Origin: Accumulibacter sp.
Lineage (GTDB): Bacteria; Pseudomonadota; Gammaproteobacteria; Burkholderiales; Rhodocyclaceae
DNA: 16,709 nt
NCBI GenBank assembly: GCA_031284185.1
Contig: JAITAJ010000354.1
Span: forward strand, 1-16,709
Reading direction: 5' to 3'
Shown here: positions 8,286 through 15,143 of the stretch, one piece after another
How positions within the stretch are numbered: the first letter of the stretch is position 1
Layout: the number at the start of each line of letters is the position of its first letter
The notes under the pieces: model-generated
The model's input: the letters and a program-made list of their open reading frames with translations, nothing else
The model's database searches: none
What the model was told of the DNA's origin: nothing
Position numbers and translations under genes: made by a program

Positions 8286-8313
8286 ATTATATAGGCTTGG
8301 CGCGGCCTGTCAA
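8286..8313 (-). promoter_or_regulatory. Near-consensus sigma-70 promoter of tRNA-Gly/tRNA-Cys
   Basis: On the minus strand, TTGACA (8313-8308) and TATAAT (8291-8286) are both perfect hexamers with a 16-base spacer. A start near 8279 lies about seven bases before the mature tRNA-Gly. The discriminator just after the -10 is GC-rich (GCGC), as in stable-RNA promoters under stringent (ppGpp/DksA) control; that regulation is inferred. The promoter lies in the 55 bases between the pgsA stop and the tRNA. Confidence 0.85.
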
Positions 8314-8327
8314 CGCGCCGGGCCGTT

Positions 8328-8906
8328 TCAGCGCTTGCGCTCCTGTTCGATCAGATACGGCAAGGCCATGCGCATGTAATACGCCATGGACCACAGGGTC
8401 AGCACGACCGCCACGTAGATGAGCCACGTCCCCAGCGCATCGACGTCGATGCCGACGAGGGGCCGGTGATAGAGCAACAGCGGAATCGCGATCATCTGGG
8501 CCGTGGTCTTGATCTTGCCGATCATCGAAACCGCCACGCTCTTGCGCGCGCCGATCTGCGCCATCCATTCGCGCAGGGCGGATATCGTGATTTCCCGACC
8601 GATGATGATGACCGCGATCAGCGCGCCGACGCGGTCGAGCTGAACCAGCATGATCAGCGCGGCGGCTACGACCAGCTTGTCCGCCACCGGGTCCAGGAAA
8701 GCGCCGAATACGGAGGTCTCGTTCCAGCGGCGCGCCAGATAGCCGTCCAGCCAGTCGGTTACCGCGGCGGCGATGAAAACCACGGTCGCCGCGAGATCGC
8801 GCCCGACGGGTTGCAGCCACGATTCGGGCACGTAGTACAAGGCGACGAGCAGGGGAATCAGGATGATCCGCAGCCAGGTCAGGAGTATCGGAATATTCGT
8901 TGGCAT
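8328..8906 (-). CDS. pgsA: CDP-diacylglycerol-glycerol-3-phosphate 3-phosphatidyltransferase
   Basis: Transfers a phosphatidyl group from CDP-diacylglycerol to glycerol-3-phosphate, the committed step to phosphatidylglycerol and cardiolipin; inner membrane. The 192-residue protein contains the complete CDP-alcohol phosphatidyltransferase motif D-x2-D-G-x2-A-R-x8-G-x3-D-x3-D, with D51, D54, G55, A58, R59, G68, D72 and D76. Hydrophobic helices lie on both sides of the motif (about 8-25, 38-50, 75-105 and 130-175). The length fits the E. coli enzyme (182). The ATG at 8904-8906 shares one base with the stop of uvrC (TGATG), indicating translational coupling. The frame is open far upstream inside uvrC, but only this start gives the family N-terminus MPTNIPILLTWLRI. 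Confidence 0.97.
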   Translation of the reverse strand: MPTNIPILLTWLRIILIPLLVALYYVPESWLQPVGRDLAATVVFIAAAVTDWLDGYLARRWNETSVFGAFLDPVADKLVVAAALIMLVQLDRVGALIAVIIIGREITISALREWMAQIGARKSVAVSMIGKIKTTAQMIAIPLLLYHRPLVGIDVDALGTWLIYVAVVLTLWSMAYYMRMALPYLIEQERKR

Positions 8907-10732
8907 CAGTGCAAAGCCGCGTGGATTTTCTCTGCCAGTTCCCGGCTGATGCCCGGAACGGCGCCCAATTGATCGATTCCCGCGCTGGCAATGCCCTGTA
9001 ATCCGCCGAAGCGGGCGATCAGCGCTTTCCGCCGCCGGGGGCCGACGCCGCTGATGTCCTCCAGACGCGAGGTCTTGCGAGTCTTGCCGCGCCGCAGCCG
9101 GTGACCCGACACGGCGAAGAGGTGCGCTTCGTCGCGGATTTCCTGGAGCAAATGCAAAGCGGGATGTTCCGCCGGTAATTGTACCGGTTCGCGCCCGTCG
9201 GGGAAAACCAGAGTCTCCAGTCCGGGCTTGCGCCCCTCTCCCTTGGCCACGCCGAGCATCGGCAGATGCGTGAGGCCGAGTTCCTCCAGGGCCGACGCGG
9301 CAGCGCCGACCTGTCCCTTGCCGCCGTCGATGAGCACCAGCGACGGGGCCACGCCTTCGCCGCCGCCCACCTTTTCGTAGCGCCGGAAGACGGCCTGGCG
9401 CATCGCGGCGTAGTCGTCGCCCGCCTGCACATTCTTGATGTTGAAACGCCGGTATTCCGCCTTGCGCATGTCCTTGCCCTGGTACACGACGCAGGAGGCG
9501 ACCGTCGATTCGCCTTGCGTGTGGCTGATGTCGAAGCACTCGATGCGTATTTCCCGTCCTTCGTCCGCCTCATCCAGTTCCAGGCTCAGAAATTCCCGCA
9601 GGGCTTCCACGCGGGTTTCCTGGCGGGCGAACTGGCCGCGCCGGGCGGCGATCGCCAGGCGAGCGTTCTGCTCGGCCATGTCGACCCAGACCTTGTGCAG
9701 CGTCAGCCGGGGTTCGGCGACGGGCACCTGCCGTCCGGCCAGCGCGGCCAGCATCTCGGCGGTCTCGCTGTCGGGCAGGGCGAGATTGGTGAAAACGCGC
9801 GCCGGAATCGGATGCGTCAGGTAATACTGGGACAGGAAAGCCACCAGTACCTCGACCGGCGCGCTGCCGCCGGCGTTGCTCGGAAACCGCGGCTTGTCGC
9901 CGAGATGCCGGCCACCGCGCACCATGGCCAGATTGACGCAGCGCATCCCTTCCTCTTCCACGGCGACCAGCACGTCGACGTCCTCGTCGCGCGCGCTCTC
10001 CACGTATTGCCTGTCCTGCACGCATCGCAGCGACTGGATCCGGTCGCGGTATATCGCGGCCTGCTCGAAGGCCAGTTCGGCGGCGGCCCGATCCATCGCC
10101 TCGGTGAGCCGGCGGAGGATTTCCTGTCGTCTCCCCTGGAGGAACATCGACGCCATCTGCGCGTCCTGCGCGTAGGCTTCCGGGCTGATCAGTCCCGCGC
10201 ACGCTCCGGAGCAGCGCCTGATCTGATGCAGCAGGCACGGACGCGAACGGTGGCCGAACACCGAATTCTCGCAAGTGCGCAGGCGAAACATGCGTTGCAG
10301 CAGGTTGATGCTCTCGCGCACCGCCGTGGACGACGGATACGGCCCGAAATAATCGGCCTGGCGATTGGTTGCCCCGCGATAGAAAGCCATGCGCGGGTAG
10401 GGGTCATGCGAAATGAGGATGTACGGGTAGGATTTATCGTCACGGAACAAGATGTTGTAGCGTGGCGAAAGGCGCTTGATCAGATTGTTTTCCAGCAGCA
10501 GCGCCTCGGCTTCCGAGCGCGTGACCGTCGTCTCGACCTGGGCGATCTGTGTCACCATCAGCGCGATGCGCGGGCTTGGGTGATTATCGCGGAAATAGGA
10601 AGCGACACGCTTTTTGAGGTTTTTCGCCTTGCCCACGTAAAGCACCGCGCCCTGCGCGTCGAGCATACGATAAACCCCTGGCAGTTCGGTCAGCGTTGCC
10701 AGCAGGACTTTCGGGTCGAAACTTTCGTCCAT
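8906..10732 (-). CDS. uvrC: Excinuclease ABC subunit UvrC
   Basis: Makes both incisions around UvrAB-marked lesions in nucleotide excision repair. The 608-residue protein has all modules: a GIY-YIG nuclease at about 15-95 (GVYRMLD, LYVGKAKNLKKRV), a cysteine cluster C154, C166, C174 and C178 at the spacing reported for the E. coli UvrC iron-sulfur cluster, and a UvrB-binding UVR motif near 205-238. These are followed by the RNase H-like second nuclease (FDISHTQGE) and a C-terminal helix-hairpin-helix pair (SGVGPRRRKAL, AVPGISRELAEKI). The start is the ATG at 10730-10732. No Shine-Dalgarno is seen in the 20 bases before it. An extended -10-like TGCTACCAT (minus strand, about 10768-10760) sits between the gene and the repeat block, whose heptamers would occupy the -35 region. 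It is coupled to pgsA downstream. Confidence 0.98.
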   Translation of the reverse strand: MDESFDPKVLLATLTELPGVYRMLDAQGAVLYVGKAKNLKKRVASYFRDNHPSPRIALMVTQIAQVETTVTRSEAEALLLENNLIKRLSPRYNILFRDDKSYPYILISHDPYPRMAFYRGATNRQADYFGPYPSSTAVRESINLLQRMFRLRTCENSVFGHRSRPCLLHQIRRCSGACAGLISPEAYAQDAQMASMFLQGRRQEILRRLTEAMDRAAAELAFEQAAIYRDRIQSLRCVQDRQYVESARDEDVDVLVAVEEEGMRCVNLAMVRGGRHLGDKPRFPSNAGGSAPVEVLVAFLSQYYLTHPIPARVFTNLALPDSETAEMLAALAGRQVPVAEPRLTLHKVWVDMAEQNARLAIAARRGQFARQETRVEALREFLSLELDEADEGREIRIECFDISHTQGESTVASCVVYQGKDMRKAEYRRFNIKNVQAGDDYAAMRQAVFRRYEKVGGGEGVAPSLVLIDGGKGQVGAAASALEELGLTHLPMLGVAKGEGRKPGLETLVFPDGREPVQLPAEHPALHLLQEIRDEAHLFAVSGHRLRRGKTRKTSRLEDISGVGPRRRKALIARFGGLQGIASAGIDQLGAVPGISRELAEKIHAALH

Positions 10733-10938
10733 GAACGGAAGACGGTAGGATGTCGGCCGATGGTAGCACGAGTTTCAGAAGACAGAGACTTGAGAGGACA
10801 GGGTTCAGAAGACAGAGACTGGAGAGGACAGGGTTCGGAGGACAGAGACTGGAGAGGACAGAAGACAGATGAGCTTGGGCGCTTCGCGCCGAGTGATGAA
10901 CGAAAAACCTAGTGGTCGGGGTCAGAGGACAGAGGTTT

Positions 10939-11059
10939 GAGAGGACAGGGTTCAGAGGACAGGGTTCAGAGGACAGAGACTGGAGAGGACAGAAGACAGA
11001 TGCGCTTGGGCGCTTCGCGCCGAGTGATGGACGAAAAACCGAGTGGTCGGGGTCAGAGG
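10939..11059 (+). repeat. Left arm of a 121-bp inverted repeat
   Basis: Aligned by eye without gaps, this segment matches the reverse complement of 11578-11698 at 119 of 121 positions. The two differences are G/A changes, one in a heptamer and one in the spacer after hairpin 1. The arm holds five heptamer-type words, hairpin 1 and the AAACC/GGGGT segment. Confidence 0.9.
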
Positions 11060-11322
11060 ACAGAGGTTTGAGAGGACAGAAGACAGATCGATTTGGGCAC
11101 TATGGCTCAGAGGGCAGAGTCTTGAGAAGACAGAAGACAGATCGATTTGGATGCTATGGTTCAGAGGACAGAGACTTGAGAAGACAGAAGGCAGATCGAT
11201 CTGGGCGCTATGGTTCAGAGGACAGAGACTTGAGAAGACAGAAGACAGATCAATCTGGGCGCTATGATTCAGAGGACAGAGATTTGAGAAGACAGAAGAC
11301 AGATCGATTTGGGCGCTATGCG
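11053..11322 (+). repeat. Tandem array, five copies of a 54-bp unit
   Basis: Copies begin at 11053, 11107, 11161, 11215 and 11269, with no length variation. Each reads TCAGAGGACAGAGacTTGAG, then AGGACA or AAGACA, GAAGACAGATCGAT and GGGCGCTATGg, with a few substitutions per copy. The unit equals the start of the long module cut off inside hairpin 1: only the 5' arm GGGCGC remains. After copy five the hairpin is completed again as GGCGC TAT GCGCC (11312-11324). The unit is 18 codons, so an 18-residue repeat appears in translation, but it shows no sign of being a protein. Confidence 0.93.
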
Positions 11323-11577
11323 CCGAGTGAGGAACGAAAAGCGCGTCTGTCTTCTGTCCTCTTCAGACTCTGTCCTCTGACCCCGACCACTCGGTTTTTC
11401 GTTCATCGTTCGGCGCGAAGCGCCCAAGCGCATCTGTCTTCTGTCCTCTCCAAGTTCTGTCCTCTGACCCCGACCACTCGGTTTTTCGTTCATCGTTCGG
11501 CGCGAAGCGCCCAAGCGCATCTGTCTTCTGTCCTCTCCAGTCTCTGTCCTCTGAACCCTGTCCTCTCCAGCCTCTGT

Positions 11578-11698
11578 CCTCTGACCCCGACCACTCGGTT
11601 TTTCGTTCATCACTCGGCGCGAAGCGCCCAAGCGCATCTGTCTTCTGTTCTCTCCAGTCTCTGTCCTCTGAACCCTGTCCTCTGAACCCTGTCCTCTC
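11578..11698 (-). repeat. Right arm of the 121-bp inverted repeat
   Basis: The reverse complement of 10939-11059 with two mismatches. The arms are separated by 518 bases. The right end lies 20 bases from the earP start codon, and a further heptamer motif fills most of that gap. Confidence 0.9.
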
Positions 11699-11718
11699 CA
11701 ATCTCTGTCCTCTGAATA

Positions 11719-12870
11719 ATGCGTTGGGACATTTTCTGCAAGGTCGTCGATAACTTCGGCGACATCGGTGTGTGCTGGCGCCTGGCGCGGCAACTGGCGG
11801 GCGAGCACGGACTGGCCGTCCGCCTGTGGGTCGATGACCTGGCGGCATTCCGGCAACTGTGCCCGGAAATCCGCGCCGACCGATCGGAACAGACGGCGAT
11901 GGGCGTCGATGTCAGGCGTTGGGAACAAAATTTCGCCGATGCCGCGCCGGGCGACGTGGTCGTGGAAACCTTCGCCTGCCGGCTTCCCGACACCTTCGAG
12001 TCGGCAATGGCCCAGCGCGATCCCAGGCCGGTATGGATCAACCTCGACCATCTCTCCGCCGAAGCCTGGGTCGCGGACTATCACGCGCGGCCCTCGCCAC
12101 ATCCACGCCTGCCGCTGACGAAATACTTTTTCTTCCCCGGATTCACCGAACAGACCGGCGGCCTGTTGCGCGAAAACACCCTGGAACGGGAACGGCAGAG
12201 CTTCCTTGCCACCACCGCGCGGGAATCCGCGCGCGCGCGATTCCTGACCCGCCTGGGAGTGCCGGACGCGATGCCATTCGACACCGATACGCTACTCGTC
12301 TCGCTGTTCAGTTACGAGAACGCCGCGCTGGCCGATCTGCTCGATGCCTGGTCGCGCGGCGACCGGCCAGTGCTCTGCCTGGCCCCGCCGGCCCGCAACC
12401 AGCCGGATCTGGAACGTTTCGCGCAACGGCGCCTGAGAGTCGGTGACGCCGCGCGCATTGGCCGTCTGACGCTGCGCCTCATCCCCTTCCTCCCGCAACC
12501 GGATTACGACCGGCTGCTGTGGTCCTGCGACATCAACTTCGCGCGCGGCGAAGACTCTTTCGTGCGCGCGCAATGGGCGGCCAGACCGATGCTCTGGCAC
12601 ATCTACGCGCAAAAGGAAAATGCCCATCACGCCAAACTCTCCGCCTTCCTCGACGCCTGGTGCGCCGGGCTGCCCGACCCGCCGGCGGCGGCCATGCGCG
12701 CGCTCTCCTTCGCCTGGAACGGCGTCGGGCCGATCACCGGCGAACTCTGGGAGCGCTGGCGGGGCTTTTTCCCGGCGTTCCACGAACACGCCGAAAAATG
12801 GCAAAAAAAACTGATGAAACAGCAGGATTTGTGTTCCCGCCTGATGCAATTCTGCCGATCCGGGCTATAA
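11719..12870 (+). CDS. earP: EF-P arginine rhamnosyltransferase EarP
   Basis: Transfers rhamnose from dTDP-L-rhamnose to Arg32 of elongation factor P, activating it for rescue of ribosomes stalled at polyproline. The 383-residue protein begins WDIFCKVVDNFGDIGVCWRLARQL, the hallmark EarP N-terminus. D11 and D15 correspond to the invariant aspartates reported for the family. It later has RGEDSFVRAQWA, whose E278 corresponds to the conserved glutamate of the nucleotide-sugar site. The length is typical for EarP (about 380). The ATG at 11719-11721 must be the start because the homologous N-terminus begins here. Yet it follows directly on the repeat (TGTCCTCTGAATA), with neither Shine-Dalgarno nor promoter visible. 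efp lies 55 bases downstream on the same strand, the usual partnership. dTDP-rhamnose genes (rmlABCD) are not in the window. Confidence 0.96.
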   Translation: MRWDIFCKVVDNFGDIGVCWRLARQLAGEHGLAVRLWVDDLAAFRQLCPEIRADRSEQTAMGVDVRRWEQNFADAAPGDVVVETFACRLPDTFESAMAQRDPRPVWINLDHLSAEAWVADYHARPSPHPRLPLTKYFFFPGFTEQTGGLLRENTLERERQSFLATTARESARARFLTRLGVPDAMPFDTDTLLVSLFSYENAALADLLDAWSRGDRPVLCLAPPARNQPDLERFAQRRLRVGDAARIGRLTLRLIPFLPQPDYDRLLWSCDINFARGEDSFVRAQWAARPMLWHIYAQKENAHHAKLSAFLDAWCAGLPDPPAAAMRALSFAWNGVGPITGELWERWRGFFPAFHEHAEKWQKKLMKQQDLCSRLMQFCRSGL

Positions 12871-12871
12871 T
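12866..12871 (+). promoter_or_regulatory. Candidate -10 (TATAAT) for efp
   Basis: A perfect TATAAT overlaps the TAA stop of earP and lies 54 bases before the efp start codon. No good -35 hexamer is found 16-18 bases upstream. It would allow EF-P, an abundant protein, to be made at a higher level than EarP. Pattern evidence only. Confidence 0.45.
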
Positions 12872-12925
12872 GCGCGGCTGATTTTTATCGCCTCCACCGG
12901 AATCTTTTGGAATACCGATCCCATT

Positions 12926-13483
12926 ATGAAAACAGCTCAGGAACTTCGCGTCGGCAACGTATTCATGGTCGGCAACGACGCGATGGTCGTGCTCAAGGCC
13001 GAATACAGCAAGGGCGGCCGTAATGCCTCGGTCGTCAAGATGAAGATGAAGAACCTGCTCACCGGCACGCCGAGCGAAGCCGTTTACCGCGCCGATGACA
13101 AGTTCGACACCGTCACCCTCGACCGCAAGGAAGTCAACTACTCCTACTTCGCCGATCCGATGTACGTATTCATGGACGCCGAGTACAACCCATACGAAAT
13201 CGAAGCCGACTACCTGCAAGAAGCGCTCAAGTATCTTGAGGACGGCATGCCCTGCGAAGTGGTGTTCTACGAAGGCAAGCCGATCTCGGTCGAACTGCCG
13301 ACCAGCCTGGTGCGCGAAATCATCTACACCGAACCGGCGGTCAAGGGCGACACCTCCGGCAAGGTCATGAAACCGGCCCGGCTGGCGACCGGCTACGTGA
13401 TCCAGGTTCCCGCCTTCGTGGAAATCGGCGACAAGATCGAAATCGACACGCGCACCGACGAGTACCGCGCCCGCGTCAAATAA
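12926..13483 (+). CDS. efp: Elongation factor P, arginine-rhamnosylated type
   Basis: Binds the ribosome between P and E sites and promotes peptide bonds at consecutive prolines. The 185-residue protein has the three-domain EF-P layout. The modified loop near the N-terminus reads EYSKGGRNAS, with Arg at position 32, the residue rhamnosylated by EarP; lysine-type EF-P (EpmA/B system) would have Lys or a loop of different character. The C-terminus ends in IGDKIEIDTRTDEYRARV, the EF-P signature. The start is the ATG at 12926-12928, fixed by the conserved MKTAQELRVGN. The ribosome-binding site is weak: GGAA is about 14 bases upstream. The stop TAA is followed in frame by TAG TAG, three stops in a row. 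earP is upstream; hemN is convergent, 15 bases away. Confidence 0.98.
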   Translation: MKTAQELRVGNVFMVGNDAMVVLKAEYSKGGRNASVVKMKMKNLLTGTPSEAVYRADDKFDTVTLDRKEVNYSYFADPMYVFMDAEYNPYEIEADYLQEALKYLEDGMPCEVVFYEGKPISVELPTSLVREIIYTEPAVKGDTSGKVMKPARLATGYVIQVPAFVEIGDKIEIDTRTDEYRARVK

Positions 13484-13498
13484 TAGTAGTCCGGGCCG

Positions 13499-14896
13499 TC
13501 AGATGACTTTTGAATAGCGGTTCCGCGTCCGGTCGGCGCGCAGACGCGCGTCGAAGACCATGGCAATGACGCGCGCCAGCATACGCCCGGGCGGCAGGAC
13601 GACGACCCGGTCCGGTTCGACGCGCAACAGCCCGGCCCGCTCCATTTCACCAAGCTCGGCCAGTTCGAGCGAAAAATAGCGGGTGAAGTCGATGCCGTAC
13701 TCCTTCTCGAACGCCGCAAACGGCAGGGCGAAGTGGCACATCAGCGAGCCGATGACCGCCCGCCGCAGCCTGTCGTCCGGCGTCAGTTCGATGCCCCGGA
13801 AGACCGGCAGAACGCCATCGTCGAGCCGCGCGTAATAATCCTCCAGCGTCTTGACGTTCTGGCTGTAACTGGCCCCGAGCTTGCCGATCGAACTGATGCC
13901 GAAGGACAGCATGTCGCGGTCCGAATGTGTCGAATAGCCCTGAAAATTGCGGTGCAGCCGTCCGGCGCGCTGCGCGACGGCCAATTCATCGTCCGGCTTG
14001 GCGAAGTGATCCATGCCGATGAACACGTAAGCGGCGGCGGTCAGTTTGCCGATGGCCAGCGCCAGGATGCGCAGGCGTTCGTCCGGCGTCGGCAGATCGG
14101 CATCGAGAATACGCCGCTGCGGCTTGAACAGCGCCGGAAGATGCGCGTAGTTATAGATCGACAGCCGGTCCGGACCGGCCGCCAGCACGCGATCGAGCGT
14201 GCGCTCGAAACCCGCCGCCGACTGTTTCGGCAGACCGTAGATCAGATCGACGCTGATCGATTTGAAACCGTTGGCCCGCGCCGCGTCGATCACCGCGAAG
14301 GTCTCCTCCTCGCTCTGAACGCGATTGACCGCCCGCTGCACTCGCGTGTCGAAGTCCTGCACGCCGACGCTGATGCGGTTGAAGCCCAGTTCGGCCAGCA
14401 GATCCACCGTGGCGCGGTCGACCTTGCGCGGGTCGACCTCGATCGAATATTCGCCGTCGTCGAGCAGCCGGAAATGCCGGCGGATCATGCCCATCAACCG
14501 GCGCATCTCGTCGCGCGACATGAAGGTCGGCGTGCCGCCGCCCCAGTGAAGCTGCTCCACCGCATCATCGTCCGGCGCCAGGAAAGCGGTTTGCAGCGCG
14601 ATCTCTTTTCCCAGATATTTCAGGTACTTGGCCGAACGTCCGTGATCGCCGGTGACGATCTTGTTGCACGCGCAGTAATAGCAGATCGCGCTACAGAACG
14701 GCAGATGGAAATACAGCGAAAACGGCTTCCTGTCGCGCGGATCATCCCGCCGCCGCGCGAGCCGTTCCCGATACGCGTCGGCGCCGAAATCGGAAACGAA
14801 ACGATCGGCGGTCGGATATGAGGTATAGCGCGGGCCATTGACATCGAAGCGGCGGATCAGCGCTTCATCGAAGACGAGACGATCAGAGAAGGGCAC
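13499..14896 (-). CDS. hemN: Oxygen-independent coproporphyrinogen III dehydrogenase (radical SAM)
   Basis: Decarboxylates coproporphyrinogen III to protoporphyrinogen IX without oxygen using S-adenosylmethionine, in haem synthesis. The 465-residue protein has the HemN radical SAM cluster motif HLPFCSAICYYCACN (C68, C72 and C75, plus C77, as in E. coli HemN). GGGTPTFMS (119-127) and GVQDFD follow, and the N-terminal GPRYTSYPTA segment is typical of true HemN rather than HemW-like proteins. The length matches HemN (about 457). The start is the GTG at 14894-14896, chosen from the family N-terminus; no Shine-Dalgarno is seen. No FNR-type palindrome was noticed in the 40 bases before it, after which the heptamer repeats begin. 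Confidence 0.96.
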   Translation of the reverse strand: MPFSDRLVFDEALIRRFDVNGPRYTSYPTADRFVSDFGADAYRERLARRRDDPRDRKPFSLYFHLPFCSAICYYCACNKIVTGDHGRSAKYLKYLGKEIALQTAFLAPDDDAVEQLHWGGGTPTFMSRDEMRRLMGMIRRHFRLLDDGEYSIEVDPRKVDRATVDLLAELGFNRISVGVQDFDTRVQRAVNRVQSEEETFAVIDAARANGFKSISVDLIYGLPKQSAAGFERTLDRVLAAGPDRLSIYNYAHLPALFKPQRRILDADLPTPDERLRILALAIGKLTAAAYVFIGMDHFAKPDDELAVAQRAGRLHRNFQGYSTHSDRDMLSFGISSIGKLGASYSQNVKTLEDYYARLDDGVLPVFRGIELTPDDRLRRAVIGSLMCHFALPFAAFEKEYGIDFTRYFSLELAELGEMERAGLLRVEPDRVVVLPPGRMLARVIAMVFDARLRADRTRNRYSKVI

Positions 14897-14935
14897 CGTG
14901 GAACACCAGTCTGGAAATGGATCACTCTATCAGAG

Positions 14936-15100
14936 TTCGGAAGACAGAGTTCGGAAGACAGAGTTCAGAGAAAACAGAGGACAGAAAAACCAGGCGCCCG
15001 GTTTTCCGCCCTCATCCGGCGCGAAGCGCCCAACCCGATCTGTTCTCTGTCTTCTGAAACTCTGTCTTCTTTCTGAATTCTGGAACTCTGTCCTCCGAAA
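14936..15100. repeat. GAAGACA/TGTCTTC inverted repeat region between divergent hemN and MFS gene
   Basis: A second, smaller copy of the family. The left block (14936-14985, plus-strand GAAGACA/GAGGACA words with GTTCGG or GTTCAG linkers) and the right block (about 15040-15100, TGTTCTC, TGTCTTC and TGTCCTC words) point in opposite directions. Between them are AAAACC..GGTTTT (14986-15005) and GGCGC GAA GCGCC (hairpin 1 reversed, near 15018-15030) followed by CCAA, the same parts as in the uvrC/earP region. Sequence between copies has diverged more than in that region. The space also holds whatever promoters hemN and the MFS gene use. Confidence 0.88.
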
Positions 15101-15105
15101 CGGTC

Positions 15106-15111
15106 TATACT
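15106..15111 (+). promoter_or_regulatory. Candidate -10 (TATACT) of the MFS gene
   Basis: TATACT lies 32 bases before the ATG at 15144 and just beyond the last repeat word. The -35 position would fall inside the repeat (GAACTC-like) and is poor. Weak evidence. Confidence 0.3.
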
Positions 15112-15143
15112 CCGTCCTGGTTTGAACGCATCGTCACGAGATC

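Larger units (their letters stand above)
10774..11718. repeat. Modular GAGGACA/GAAGACA repeat region between divergent uvrC and earP
   Basis: This 945-base space between divergent genes is built almost wholly from one repeat family. Basic words are heptamers GAGGACA, GAAGACA and GGGTTCA. They alternate with a conserved segment holding hairpin 1 (GGCGC TTC GCGCC, at 10878-10890 and 11009-11021, reversed at 11412-11424, 11499-11511 and 11616-11628), a spacer GAGTGATGAACG, and a second AAACC..GGGGT segment. From 10774 to about 11322 the GAGGACA strand is plus; from about 11346 to 11718 it is minus, so the region is a large imperfect palindrome. Left modules repeat at 131 bases, right ones at 87 and 117. 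Long open frames through it are low-complexity artefacts of the repeat. No promoter for earP is recognisable inside. The repeat structure is seen directly; function is unknown. Confidence 0.95.

Noticed and set aside
11053..11322. 54-bp array as a CRISPR
   Set aside because: The units are contiguous and nearly identical with no unique spacers, and no cas genes are present.
10912..11685. 257-residue open frame with an 18-residue repeat through the uvrC/earP repeat region
   Set aside because: It is composed solely of the DNA repeat, runs across the orientation switch, and has equally long competing frames on the other strand. There is no start context and no recognisable domain.
11269..12102. 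277-residue minus-strand open frame overlapping earP
   Set aside because: Half is the earP shadow and half is repeat sequence; earP on the plus strand is certain.
13733..14821. 362-residue plus-strand frame opposite hemN
   Set aside because: Antisense shadow of hemN, whose radical SAM cysteines are intact.
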